A stretch of DNA of 39,383 nucleotides from Fimbriiglobus sp. (GCA_025351325.1 JANXWE010000070.1:1-39383); one strand, 5' to 3'. Shown: positions 9,497-16,991, counted from the first letter of the stretch. The notes: generated from the letters alone by a model not told the origin. Numbers and translations: made by a program.

Positions 9497-9802
9497 GTGG
9501 CCGTTCGCATTCGCATGAAACAGATGGGCCGTGCCCACCGCCATTACTACCGGATCGTTGCCATCGACGGTCGCCAACCGCGTGACGGTAAGGTGATCGA
9601 AGAATTGGGCAGCTACGACCCGCACCTTGCCGAAAAAGAAAACCGCGTGAAGTTCACCGCGTCAAGGATCAAATACTGGCTGAGCGTCGGTGCGAAACCG
9701 TCCGAGCAGTGTGAAGTCTTCTTCAAAAAATTCATGAAGAAGTTCGAAGACATCGAAGCGGCCGACGCCGTGGCCAAAGCGGCTCCTGTTTCGGCAGCCT
9801 AG
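9497..9802 (+). CDS. rpsP: 30S ribosomal protein S16
   Basis: This is a 101-residue protein with the hallmark S16 opening AVRIRMKQMGRAHRHYYRIV and the block LGSYDPHLAEKENRVKF, followed by a short Ala-rich tail. S16 binds 16S rRNA and is needed for assembly of the small subunit. The start is a GTG at 9497 with GAAGAGGA about eight bases upstream. It opens the rpsP-trmD-rplS cluster. Its TAG stop overlaps the GTG of trmD by one base, implying translational coupling. The usual rimM between rpsP and trmD is absent. Confidence 0.97.
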   Translation: MAVRIRMKQMGRAHRHYYRIVAIDGRQPRDGKVIEELGSYDPHLAEKENRVKFTASRIKYWLSVGAKPSEQCEVFFKKFMKKFEDIEAADAVAKAAPVSAA

Positions 9803-10542
9803 TGAATGCGGTGCCAGTTGTGGAGACGACATCAACGAGTCCGTCTGTGATGACCACACGACGGACGATTCGTTTCGATGTGCTCACACTGTTCCCCGAT
9901 TTGTTTCAAGGGTTTCTGGATCAGAGCCTGTTGAAAATTGCCCGTGATGCCGGGATCGTCGATGTTCGATTGTGGAACATCCGCGATTGGTCGCTCGACA
10001 AACACAAACGCGTCGATGATCGCCCGTACGGCGGTGGCCCCGGTATGGTGCTCATGGCCGACCCGGTGGTTGATTGCGTAGAAGCGGTGCAACGAGAAGC
10101 GGCCGAACCCGGTTTGCTAATAATGCTGACGCCGACGGGTCGAAGGTTGACGCAACCCGTGGTGCAAGAACTAGTCCAACATTCTCGGTTGCTGCTACTT
10201 TGTGGGCGTTACGAAGGATTCGACGACCGCATCCGCCAAGTGCTCAAGCCGATGGAGATCTCCGTGGGAGATTTCGTCTGCAACGGTGGCGAGGTTCCCG
10301 CGATGCTGGTGATCGAATCGACCATGCGGTTGATTCCCGGTGTTCTCGGAGACGCGGCCAGTGCGGTCGACGAGAGCCACAGCGAAGCGGGTCGCTTAGA
10401 ATACCCACACTACACGAAGCCACGCGAATATCGTGGTTTGAAAGTTCCCGAAGTGTTGTTGAACGGAAATCACAAGGCCATCGAAAACTGGCGACAAAAC
10501 CAGTCGAACGAACGAAGTCATCCCGAATCCGGTGCTAACTAG
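9802..10542 (+). CDS. trmD: tRNA (guanine-N1-)-methyltransferase
   Basis: TrmD methylates N1 of G37 next to the anticodon in tRNAs reading CNN codons and so prevents frameshifting. Visible family motifs are FDVLTLFPDLFQGFLDQS, DDRPYGGGPGMVLMADPV, LLCGRYEGFDDRI, the SAM-binding knot region SVGDFVCNGGEVPAMLVIES and LEYPHYTKPREYRGLKVPEVLLNG. The GTG at 9802 overlaps the rpsP stop. An ATG at 9850 (MTTRRTIRFDVLTLFP) would match the usual family N-terminus better, so the first 16 residues are uncertain. Length is normal (246 or 230 residues). Confidence 0.96.
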   Translation: MNAVPVVETTSTSPSVMTTRRTIRFDVLTLFPDLFQGFLDQSLLKIARDAGIVDVRLWNIRDWSLDKHKRVDDRPYGGGPGMVLMADPVVDCVEAVQREAAEPGLLIMLTPTGRRLTQPVVQELVQHSRLLLLCGRYEGFDDRIRQVLKPMEISVGDFVCNGGEVPAMLVIESTMRLIPGVLGDAASAVDESHSEAGRLEYPHYTKPREYRGLKVPEVLLNGNHKAIENWRQNQSNERSHPESGAN

Positions 10543-10611
10543 TTAGCTCGGTTGCTCAACCAGAACCGCCTCGGATCGGGGCGCTGCGACGAACGCGAAA
10601 GGGCGAAAGCC

Positions 10612-11109
10612 ATGCAACGGAAATTGATTCAAGTCGTGGAAACCGGACTGCTGAAATCGGACATTCCCGAGTTCAAAGTCGGCGACACCGTCATCGTCCA
10701 TCAGAAACTGCTCGACGGTGCCAAAGAGCGCGTCCAGACGTTCGAGGGCGATGTCATCGCCCGCAACGGCTCGGGCATCCGCGAGATGATCACCGTCCGC
10801 CGACTCGTTCAGGGCGAAGGCGTCGAGCGGATCTTTTTGATCCATTCGCCCCGCGTCGCCAAGATCGACGTGAAGAAGGCCGGCATGGTTCGCCGGGCCA
10901 AGCTGTACTATATCCGTGATCGCGTTGGCAAAGCCATCAAGATCCGCGGCGACGTCAAGCGTCAAACGATGCTCGACACCTCGGCTGCAAAGGCTTCGCA
11001 AGAAGCCGCCGCAGTCAAGGCCGCCGTGGCACGCGAACAAACCGCCACGACGGGCGAGAGCAAGCGGGCCGCCAAGCGCAAGGCCAAAGCCGATACCTCC
11101 AAGAAGTAG
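10612..11109 (+). CDS. rplS: 50S ribosomal protein L19
   Basis: L19 sits at the interface of the ribosomal subunits. The sequence carries the family blocks FKVGDTVIVHQKLLDGAKER, FEGDVIARNGSGI, TVRRLVQGEGVERIFLIHSP and RRAKLYYIRDRVGKAIKI. The start is the ATG at 10612 (MQRKLIQVVE), preceded by a purine-rich stretch; an in-frame upstream start would add 20 atypical residues. The product has 165 residues, longer than the usual 115-120 because of a Lys/Ala-rich basic tail of about 45 residues. The TAG stop overlaps the next GTG by one base. Confidence 0.96.
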   Translation: MQRKLIQVVETGLLKSDIPEFKVGDTVIVHQKLLDGAKERVQTFEGDVIARNGSGIREMITVRRLVQGEGVERIFLIHSPRVAKIDVKKAGMVRRAKLYYIRDRVGKAIKIRGDVKRQTMLDTSAAKASQEAAAVKAAVAREQTATTGESKRAAKRKAKADTSKK

Positions 11110-11543
11110 TGGACGTTCCCGGCCTCACCACGCCGACCGAGTTTCGCCACTGGCGATTCTGGCGACGCTGGTTCGGCCAACGTTCCGAGAAAGCCGCCGC
11201 GAAGTTCCTCCGGAAGCTCGGCTGGCACATTCTCGGCACGAACATCCACGACGGTTTGGGCGAGTTGGATCTGATCGCCCATGATGGCGAGGCGCTGGTG
11301 ATCGTCGAAGTTCGTTCGACATCCCAACCCGACCCGCAAGTTGCAGCCGCTTCGGTCGATCTTCGCAAGCAGCGGAAGTTGACCCAAGCGGCTCTTCGTT
11401 TTCTCGGCCGGCACCGGCTCCATGGTGTCGCCCTCCGATTCGATGTGCTCGCCCTGGCTTGGCCACCGACGGCCCGCGAACCGACCATTCTGCACCTCCG
11501 TCAGGCGTTTGAACCCAACGACCGCTTTCAGATGTTCTCGTAA
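11109..11543 (+). CDS. YraN/UPF0102 family endonuclease-fold protein
   Basis: This is a 144-residue protein with the UPF0102 pattern: a helix with GQRSEKAAAKFLRKLGWHIL, then GELDLIAHDGEALVIVEVRS. That matches the Asp and Glu-x-Lys-like core of the restriction-endonuclease fold, although the classical ExK Lys is replaced (VEVRS). Its biochemical function is not established. The GTG start at 11109 overlaps the rplS stop by one base, the same coupling as rpsP/trmD. In many bacteria yraN lies near rplS and rnhB; no rnhB is seen here. Confidence 0.9.
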   Translation: MDVPGLTTPTEFRHWRFWRRWFGQRSEKAAAKFLRKLGWHILGTNIHDGLGELDLIAHDGEALVIVEVRSTSQPDPQVAAASVDLRKQRKLTQAALRFLGRHRLHGVALRFDVLALAWPPTAREPTILHLRQAFEPNDRFQMFS

Positions 11544-11556
11544 CCGCAGGCACACC

Positions 11557-12774
11557 ATGCCCGAATTCGCCCCCGTCGAAGACCAACTCGCCACCCTCTT
11601 GCGGGGTGCGGCGCAAGTCGAAACCGTTCCAGAGTTGCGGCAAAAACTCGAACGGAGCCGGGCCACCCACACCCCCCTGCGGGTGAAGTACGGCATCGAT
11701 CCCACCGGGTTCGATGTTCACCTCGGTCACACCGTGCCGTTGCGGAAACTGCGTCAGTTCCAGGAACTCGGCCACACGGCGGTGCTCATCATCGGCACGG
11801 CGACGGCCCAAGTGGGCGACCCTTCCGGCCGCGATGCCTCCAGGGCGGGCCTGACCGAAGAGCAGATCGAGAAGAACGCCGAAAGCTACTTGGTGCAGAT
11901 CGCCAAAGTCGTGGACGTTTCGACCGCCGAGATCCGCCCGAACCGCGCTTGGTTCGGAAACTTCGGTTTCAATGAGATGTTGAAGCTCCTGGCCCAATCG
12001 ACGGTGCAACAAATCCTCGCAAGGGAAGACTTCGCCAACCGGGTCAAGTCGGGAACTGCGATTTACCTGCACGAGTGCCTCTACCCACTCATGCAGGGCT
12101 GGGACAGCGTCGAAATCCGTGCCGACGTCGAACTCGGGGGAACCGAACAACTCTTCAACTTGATGGTCGGCCGCGACCTCCAGCGGAACGCGGGCCAACC
12201 GCCGCAAGTGCCCATCACGCTGCCGATCTTGCGCGGCCTCGATGGCGAGAAAAAGATGGGCAAGAGCCTCGGCAACTACATCGGCGTCGGTGAGCCGGCG
12301 ATGGAGCAATTCGGCAAGACCATGCGCATCCCCGATGCCTTGATGCGCGAGTGGTTCACCCTGTTAACGGACTTGAGCGAAGGTGAAATCGCGGCGATCC
12401 TCGTCGGCAAACCCAACGAAGCCAAGAAGCGTTTGGGCGCCGAGATCGTGAAATGGTTCCACGGCCAAGCCGGTGCCGAAACGGTACTGGCCGACTGGAA
12501 GAAGCAATTCGAGGAGCAGGGCGACCCCGATTCCATTCCCGAAGTGGCCGTCGCCTCCACGGAGCTGGTGGATGGGCAACTCGGGGTGTTGAAGTTGATC
12601 GTGCTCGCGGGCTTGGCCAAGAGCAACAGCGAAGCCCGCAAGAAAGTCGAAGAAGGGGCCTTCAACTTCGGCCCCGACCGCAGCAAACCGGCCGACTTCA
12701 AAGCGACGATTCCCGTCGTCGATGGCTTGGTGATCCGCCTGGGTCGGAAGATTTTCCGCATCGTGTTGAAGTAG
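11557..12774 (+). CDS. tyrS: Tyrosyl-tRNA synthetase
   Basis: This class I synthetase charges tRNA-Tyr. The start is the ATG at 11557 (MPEFAPVEDQL), just after yraN; an upstream in-frame extension overlaps yraN and is not family-like. The protein has 405 residues. The HIGH motif is present as HLGH in VKYGIDPTGFDVHLGHTVPL, a DPSGRD segment follows, and the KMSKS loop is present as KMGKS in LDGEKKMGKSLGNYIGV. The C-terminal S4-like RNA-binding domain runs from VLKLIVLAGLAKSNSEARK to the end. The KMGKS and HLGH variants fit the TyrZ-like subgroup. Confidence 0.95.
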   Translation: MPEFAPVEDQLATLLRGAAQVETVPELRQKLERSRATHTPLRVKYGIDPTGFDVHLGHTVPLRKLRQFQELGHTAVLIIGTATAQVGDPSGRDASRAGLTEEQIEKNAESYLVQIAKVVDVSTAEIRPNRAWFGNFGFNEMLKLLAQSTVQQILAREDFANRVKSGTAIYLHECLYPLMQGWDSVEIRADVELGGTEQLFNLMVGRDLQRNAGQPPQVPITLPILRGLDGEKKMGKSLGNYIGVGEPAMEQFGKTMRIPDALMREWFTLLTDLSEGEIAAILVGKPNEAKKRLGAEIVKWFHGQAGAETVLADWKKQFEEQGDPDSIPEVAVASTELVDGQLGVLKLIVLAGLAKSNSEARKKVEEGAFNFGPDRSKPADFKATIPVVDGLVIRLGRKIFRIVLK

Positions 12775-12842
12775 GAGTGCAGAAACATTTTTGATTTCCC
12801 CTTGAACCTTTGCGCCGGAATCGGCATCACTGACTCTGCACA

Positions 12843-12993
12843 GGCGTGCAAAACTGAGGTTTCGATTTCGGCTGAATCGTAGATCGACCGACAGTGCGGG
12901 TTCGACTCCCGCCCCCTCCATTCTCCACCGCGGAGGGGTAGCCCAACGGCAGAGGCAGGCGAACTACCCGTTAAACTCAGACTGTTTCACGCC
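12843..12993 (+). tRNA. Candidate circularly permuted tRNA-like gene A (3' half before 5' half)
   Basis: Upstream part: a perfect T-arm at 12896-12912 (GCGGG, loop TTCGACT, CCCGC), then a 3' acceptor strand CCCCTCC at 12913-12919 and A at 12920. After an 11-base linker comes the 5' acceptor strand GGAGGGG at 12932-12938, pairing 7/7 with it. TA and a D-arm with loop GG (GCC at 12941-12943, GGC at 12954-12956) follow. No matching 5' half lies upstream of the T-arm, and no matching 3' half follows the D-arm. Bases before the T-arm pair with bases after the D-arm in nested blocks: 12843-12848/12988-12993, 12854-12858/12976-12980, 12860-12862/12973-12975, 12879-12882/12964-12967, 12884-12886/12960-12962 and 12888-12889/12958-12959. 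So the anticodon arm becomes a long helix with open ends. No normal anticodon loop can be assigned. It could be a permuted tRNA, a two-piece tRNA-like RNA or a remnant. Confidence 0.6.
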
Positions 12994-13014
12994 AAAATTC
13001 AACCCGTGTCGGAG

Positions 13015-13160
13015 GTGCTTCACTCGACGTTCGACCACCAACCAACGATTGCGGGTTCGAATCCCGTCCCCCAGGCTCCAGCCGAACTATCTCTGGGGGT
13101 CGCCTAACGGTTAGGCAGCTGGTTTCAGACTCAGGGTCGACGACCGGATACTGTGGGCAC
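13015..13160 (+). tRNA. Candidate circularly permuted tRNA-like gene B (3' half before 5' half)
   Basis: Same plan as gene A, just downstream. The T-arm at 13051-13067 (GCGGG, loop TTCGAAT, CCCGT) is followed by CCCCCAG at 13068-13074 and G. After a 17-base linker comes CTGGGGG at 13093-13099, pairing 7/7. TC and a four-pair D-arm GCCT/AGGC (13102-13105, 13113-13116) with loop GG follow. Flanks again pair in nested order: 13040-13046 with 13118-13124 (six of seven, forming the anticodon stem), 13031-13036 with 13135-13140 (six of six), 13021-13023 with 13153-13155 and 13015-13018 with 13157-13160. If the 5' piece supplied the whole loop TTTCAGA the anticodon would read TCA, but the join point cannot be seen, so I assign none. 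Confidence 0.6.
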
Positions 13161-13207
13161 ACGTGCCTTGAGGATCGACACAACACTTTACCAAAAAGGT
13201 GTACCGG

Positions 13208-13241
13208 CCCCGTCGAGAGTGCTATCTCGGCGGGGTTCTTT
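13208..13241 (+). terminator. Strong intrinsic terminator closing the tRNA-like segment
   Basis: CCCCGTCGAGA at 13208-13218 pairs with TCTCGGCGGGG at 13225-13235 (eleven pairs, one G-U) around a six-base loop, followed by TTCTTT. It faces the + strand and lies 48 bases after the trailer of tRNA-like gene B. It implies that a stable + strand RNA is made through 12843-13207. The TolC-like gene on the other strand ends 81 bases further on. Confidence 0.8.
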
Positions 13242-13321
13242 ATGCGCTCCAGAACTAACCCAAAACATCACGAGCCGGAGCCACTCGGCTCCGGCTCATA
13301 TTCAGTTCGATCCCATCCCGA

Positions 13322-15601
13322 CTACCGCGAAGGGATCTGCAAGATCGGCGTCGTCGGGCTGGAGAGAGCCGGCAACACCGGAATGAGCGGTGGCTCCGAC
13401 TGAGCCGTGCCCGGCAACGGCCGCTTCGGCAACGTCACACTCCCGTTCGGTTTGAACGTTCCGCTTCCTTCCGTGGCTGTTGGCACCGGAGTGAGCGTCG
13501 TCGGTGGCGTCTGCCAGTTGTCCCAAGACTTCGTGCTCGATGCCGTGGGTTGATCCCCGCCCGGCAACGCTCTCGGCGTCGACACCGGTGCTGGAAGCAA
13601 GCCGGGCAAGTTCGAACCGGGTGCGGTTGGCATCGGCTGCGAACCCATTGGCATTGCTGGCGATGGTTGGAACGGGTCGATCGCCGACGGTGGAGTGTTA
13701 CCGAGAATCTCGGACGGGTGCTCCCGCAGTTTGATGGCCGAGTCGAGCGCCCGGAAGTGATCCGCCGCCTTCTTCTGCACGAACGCGGGCAACGGGCCAT
13801 CCGCCACACTGATGTTGTTGTAAGTCTGGATCGTCCCCTTCACGTACTCCAACCGAGCCAAGCCCGTATTGTAGTTCGCCAAGCCGCGGTACTGCTCCGA
13901 GATCGTATTCGCCAAGTCGCGCTGGCTCTGGATCAACGTGTTCAGTTGATTGACGTAGTCATCTTGGGCGATGGCTCCCAATCGCGCTTCCTGCTGTTTG
14001 ATCACATCGACGAGGAACTTACGCCGCGCTTCGTTGAGAATGTTGGTCTGGTAACCGGCATCCATTGAGCGAATGGCTTCGACGAGGCCCTCGTGAACTT
14101 TCCGCTCCGAATCGGTGAGTTGGTAGTAACTCTTCCAAAGCGACGCCTGCGATTGTCGGACGAGGGCATTCGCGTCGCGGAACCCGATCGGAATGTCGAC
14201 CCGGATGCCGGCCTGCCAACTGTTGAACTGATTCAGGCGCAGGTTGGAGAGGGCGTTGTCCGGTGCCCCGCCGGTCAATCCCCGCCCCAGGGCGTTGACG
14301 TCGTAGCTGCCGAAGAGCCGAACATCCGGCATTCGTAAGTTCTTCTGGTTCAGCAAGTCGAGCTGCCGGGCCTTGATCTCTTGACGCGCGATCAACACTT
14401 CCGGCCGGTTTTCCAAGGCCTCCTTTTTCACGGCATTGATGTCGGGCGAATAGCGGCCTTTCGCCGGCGCGTCGGCCGGGACGAAGAGGGTGCCATCGGA
14501 GCGCATCCCCAACAAACCGCGCAACACCCGATCCGCTTCGAGGATTTGCTGCTTGGCTGCCAGCTCTTGCAATTTGAAGAGATAGTACTGACCGCCGGCT
14601 TGGTCTTTCAGATACGGTGCCCCAACTCCTTTGTCGGTTCGATCTTTGAGCTTGGTGTACAGCCCGAAGGCTTGTTCCAGCCCGACTTCCTGAGCGTACT
14701 TGCTGTAGTAGGCCGCGTAGAGGTTCCAGTACGCGGTCTCGACATTCAGGAGCATCTGGTTGATCTGGAGATCGAACTGAAGCCGGGCTTGGGCCGTGCG
14801 AACCCGGGTCACCAAGATCCCTTCCGAACCTTGGCCACCGGAGGGCCGCAAACCGGGGATCAACAAACTTCCCGGATGGGCCCCGAGCAGTTGGTTGGCC
14901 TCGATCCCGAATCCTTGCATGAGCGGCTGTTCAAAAATGAACTGCACCCGCGGCGTGTACGATGTCGTCAGGGCGATGAACTGGCTGTTCGTCGGGGCAC
15001 TCGCCAAGTTCAAATAGTTCATGCTCGTGGTGATCCCCGCCATCCCCCCCGTGGGCAGCGGCTTGGCCAACGTGCTCGTCAAGCTGGCCGAGTCCCCGTT
15101 CGAGAAACTCTGCTGCAGGCTCAGCGTCGCTTGGTCTTGCTTCGACCACGTCATGCTCGTCGACCAACGGGCGTCGAACTTCGACAGCGACCGTTCGACT
15201 TCCGCTTGGGCAATCGCCGGATCGAGCAAGAACGCTTTGATCGTGTCGGTACCGGAGGTGCCACGACCGGTGAACCCAGGGAGTGCGGGGTTATCCGTGC
15301 CGTTAATGCCACTGCCGGTGTTCCCTTGCTCGATGGCGATGGCGAACGCTTCTTTGAGGGTGAGCAACCGCGTCGGCCGCGCGGAATCCGACACCGTAGC
15401 CGGCTTGGCATCCATCGGCTCGTTCGGCGGAACGATCGTCCCGTACGGATCGCTTTCCAACGTCGGTGGAATGTTCGGCCGCGTGGCTTCTTTCCAGTCC
15501 GCCGGTTCGAGGAAGAGTTGATGCTTGCAGCCCGCCAGCCCCAGGCCGGTGAGTGCGATCAGTCCGCCCGCGAAACGTGCTTTCCAGCGAATCTTCCGCA
15601 T
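13322..15601 (-). CDS. TolC-like outer-membrane efflux lipoprotein
   Basis: The start is the ATG at 15601, preceded by GGGCGGGA; an ATG 11 codons upstream is possible. The N-terminus is a lipoprotein signal with lipobox LAGC (MRKIRWKARFAGGLIALTGLGLAGCKH). The body has the TolC/OEP pattern of long helices and outer-membrane strands, for example NQMLLNVETAYWNLYAAYYSKYAQEVGL and QAGIRVDIPIGFRDANALVRQSQASLWKSYYQL. At 759 residues it is longer than TolC because of a Pro/Ser/Thr-rich tail of about 170 residues. Family role: the outer-membrane exit duct for tripartite efflux pumps. It could serve the DevBCA-like exporter at 17670-20778, but is not in its operon. Confidence 0.88.
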   Translation of the reverse strand: MRKIRWKARFAGGLIALTGLGLAGCKHQLFLEPADWKEATRPNIPPTLESDPYGTIVPPNEPMDAKPATVSDSARPTRLLTLKEAFAIAIEQGNTGSGINGTDNPALPGFTGRGTSGTDTIKAFLLDPAIAQAEVERSLSKFDARWSTSMTWSKQDQATLSLQQSFSNGDSASLTSTLAKPLPTGGMAGITTSMNYLNLASAPTNSQFIALTTSYTPRVQFIFEQPLMQGFGIEANQLLGAHPGSLLIPGLRPSGGQGSEGILVTRVRTAQARLQFDLQINQMLLNVETAYWNLYAAYYSKYAQEVGLEQAFGLYTKLKDRTDKGVGAPYLKDQAGGQYYLFKLQELAAKQQILEADRVLRGLLGMRSDGTLFVPADAPAKGRYSPDINAVKKEALENRPEVLIARQEIKARQLDLLNQKNLRMPDVRLFGSYDVNALGRGLTGGAPDNALSNLRLNQFNSWQAGIRVDIPIGFRDANALVRQSQASLWKSYYQLTDSERKVHEGLVEAIRSMDAGYQTNILNEARRKFLVDVIKQQEARLGAIAQDDYVNQLNTLIQSQRDLANTISEQYRGLANYNTGLARLEYVKGTIQTYNNISVADGPLPAFVQKKAADHFRALDSAIKLREHPSEILGNTPPSAIDPFQPSPAMPMGSQPMPTAPGSNLPGLLPAPVSTPRALPGGDQPTASSTKSWDNWQTPPTTLTPVPTATEGSGTFKPNGSVTLPKRPLPGTAQSEPPLIPVLPALSSPTTPILQIPSR

Positions 15602-15797
15602 AGTCCCGCCCCCATCCCACTGCAGTCTGGTCATTCCCCCGACGACCCGATCCGCAGAACGTCTCTTCGGTTATCGGCCAACCACGAAACGGAATGTACC
15701 AAACTTGCCGAATATTCTGGTTGCACCGCCGACAGGAGGGCTAATATCAGGAATCTGGGAAGTTTGGCTTAAGTGGGGGGACATTTCAGTTAAAAAA

Positions 15798-15925
15798 TCT
15801 CTGAGGAACGCGGATGAAAACCGATGAAGAGGATCAAAGAAAAACGATTCGTTTCTGATCCTCTTGATCCTGCCTTGTTCCGCGTCATCCGCGTTCGTTT
15901 CAATTCCTGAGCAAAATCTCAGAGG
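15798..15925. repeat. Large imperfect palindrome in the 324-base intergenic region
   Basis: TCTCTGAG near 15798 mirrors CTCAGAG at 15918-15924. Inside, ACGCGGATG mirrors CATCCGCGT and AGAGGATCA mirrors TGATCCTCT, so most of 128 bases can fold into one hairpin. The composition resembles dispersed palindromic repeats common between genes in this phylum. The rest of 15635-15958 shows no gene; it presumably holds the promoters of the TolC-like gene and the DUF962-like gene. Confidence 0.65.
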
Positions 15926-15958
15926 CTTCTTCTAGCAAGCTTCCGTATCCTAATCATC

Positions 15959-16297
15959 ATGGAAGACACACCTCCGACTCCGAATTTCCCCATCGCCCGT
16001 CGCACCTTGCGGTTTGCCAAGCGTGCCCGCTTAAACTGGCTCGAGCGGCATCAGCACCAATTCAACTTCGCCATCCACCTGCTCGGCATCCCCTTGGCGA
16101 TCTCCGGCGTCATCCTCCTGTTCTTGGTCGATTGGTACTGGGGAGCGTCTTTGTTCGTTCTCGGCTACTTGTTCCAGTGGTGCGGGCACCTCGTCGAAGG
16201 AAACGACGTCGGCGAATGGATCGTGATCAAGAAAGCACTCGGGCTTCAAACCGTCGCGATCTCGCCCAAATACAACGCGGTCAAGAACGGTGACTGA
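15959..16297 (+). CDS. Mpo1/DUF962-like small membrane protein
   Basis: This is a 112-residue protein with two hydrophobic stretches (HLLGIPLAISGVILLFLV and a second around LFVLGYLFQWCGHLVEG) and the conserved histidine pattern RHQHQFNFAIHLLG ... GHLVEGN. The pattern matches the DUF962/Mpo1 family. In yeast Mpo1 is a dioxygenase acting on 2-hydroxy fatty acids; whether this short bacterial form has that activity is unknown. The next gene starts with a GTG eight bases inside its 3' end, so the two are translationally coupled. Confidence 0.75.
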   Translation: MEDTPPTPNFPIARRTLRFAKRARLNWLERHQHQFNFAIHLLGIPLAISGVILLFLVDWYWGASLFVLGYLFQWCGHLVEGNDVGEWIVIKKALGLQTVAISPKYNAVKNGD

Positions 16298-16835
16298 CCC
16301 CATCCAAGACACACGCCGGTGGATCGAAACCGTCGTCATCGGGCTGAACCTCTGCCCGTTCGCCCGGCGTGTCTTCGACGCCGAAACCATCCGTTACGCC
16401 GTGACCGGAGCGACCAACACCACCTCGTTGCTCGACGCGTTGACCACCGAGTTGCAACGACTGGTTGCCGAACCAATTAGCGCCGTCGAAACGATGATCC
16501 TGATTCATCCCCAAGTTTTGCAAAACTTCCTGGACTACAACGACTTCCTGAGCGACGCCGATCAACTCCTCGAAACGCTGGGTTTGGCCGGCATCGTCCA
16601 AATTGCCAGCTTTCATCCGGAATACCGCTTCGCGGGTACGAAATCGGACGCGGTCGAGAACTTCACCAACCGCTCGCCCTTTCCCATGCTGCACCTGCTG
16701 CGCGAAGAGAGCGTGACCAAAGTGGCCAATGATCCTGACTTTTTGGACGGGATTCCAGAACGCAACATTGCTGTACTCCGGGCTTTAGGACGAACGAAAT
16801 TGTTGGCGATGCTCAAGAGTCGAGGCACAAATTGA
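16290..16835 (+). CDS. DUF1415 family protein
   Basis: This is a 181-residue soluble protein matching the DUF1415 pattern: an N-terminal VVIGLNLCPFARRVF with a conserved Cys, and downstream IASFHPEYRFAGT followed by NRSPFPMLHLLREESV. Its function is not known. It starts at a GTG at 16290, overlapping the previous gene by eight bases, so the two are made together. The Cys/His/Asn motifs hint at an enzyme (inference). Confidence 0.85.
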   Translation: MTDPIQDTRRWIETVVIGLNLCPFARRVFDAETIRYAVTGATNTTSLLDALTTELQRLVAEPISAVETMILIHPQVLQNFLDYNDFLSDADQLLETLGLAGIVQIASFHPEYRFAGTKSDAVENFTNRSPFPMLHLLREESVTKVANDPDFLDGIPERNIAVLRALGRTKLLAMLKSRGTN

Positions 16836-16937
16836 AATCTTGTACACTGGGTTATAAGCTCCAGAATGGCGATGTCAAATTGGTTTGTGGGAAATTGTGA
16901 CTTCGGTCGACTTTTCGACCAATTCTGCACGATCTGC

Positions 16938-16991
16938 TTGACAACTTTGCCCGATCCAGCTAATACTCGAATTGTAATCAAACGTTTGATT
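16938..16991 (+). promoter_or_regulatory. Promoter with palindromic operator for the TetR-exporter operon
   Basis: A near-consensus -35 TTGACA at 16938-16943 and -10 TAATAC at 16961-16966 are spaced by 17 bases. A perfect 16-base palindrome, AATCAAAC followed by GTTTGATT, lies at 16976-16991, just downstream of the predicted start site. A repressor bound there would block transcription, so autoregulation by the adjacent TetR-family protein is likely. The site also argues against the GTG at 16993 as the translation start. Confidence 0.8.

Noticed and set aside
12932-13075. One long tRNA with an intron (5' half of A with 3' half of B)
   Set aside because: The acceptor strands GGAGGGG and CCCCCAG do not pair, whereas each matches its own partner 7/7 in permuted order.
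12843-13160. Two-piece (permuted) tmRNA
   Set aside because: The layout is similar, but both elements have complete D-arms, neither acceptor has the G3-U70 pair needed for alanine, and no tag reading frame or pseudoknot region was found.
14381-15772. 463-codon + strand frame opposite the TolC-like gene
   Set aside because: Its composition is typical of an antisense frame (Arg/Gly/Pro-rich), while the minus strand has a lipobox and OEP motifs.
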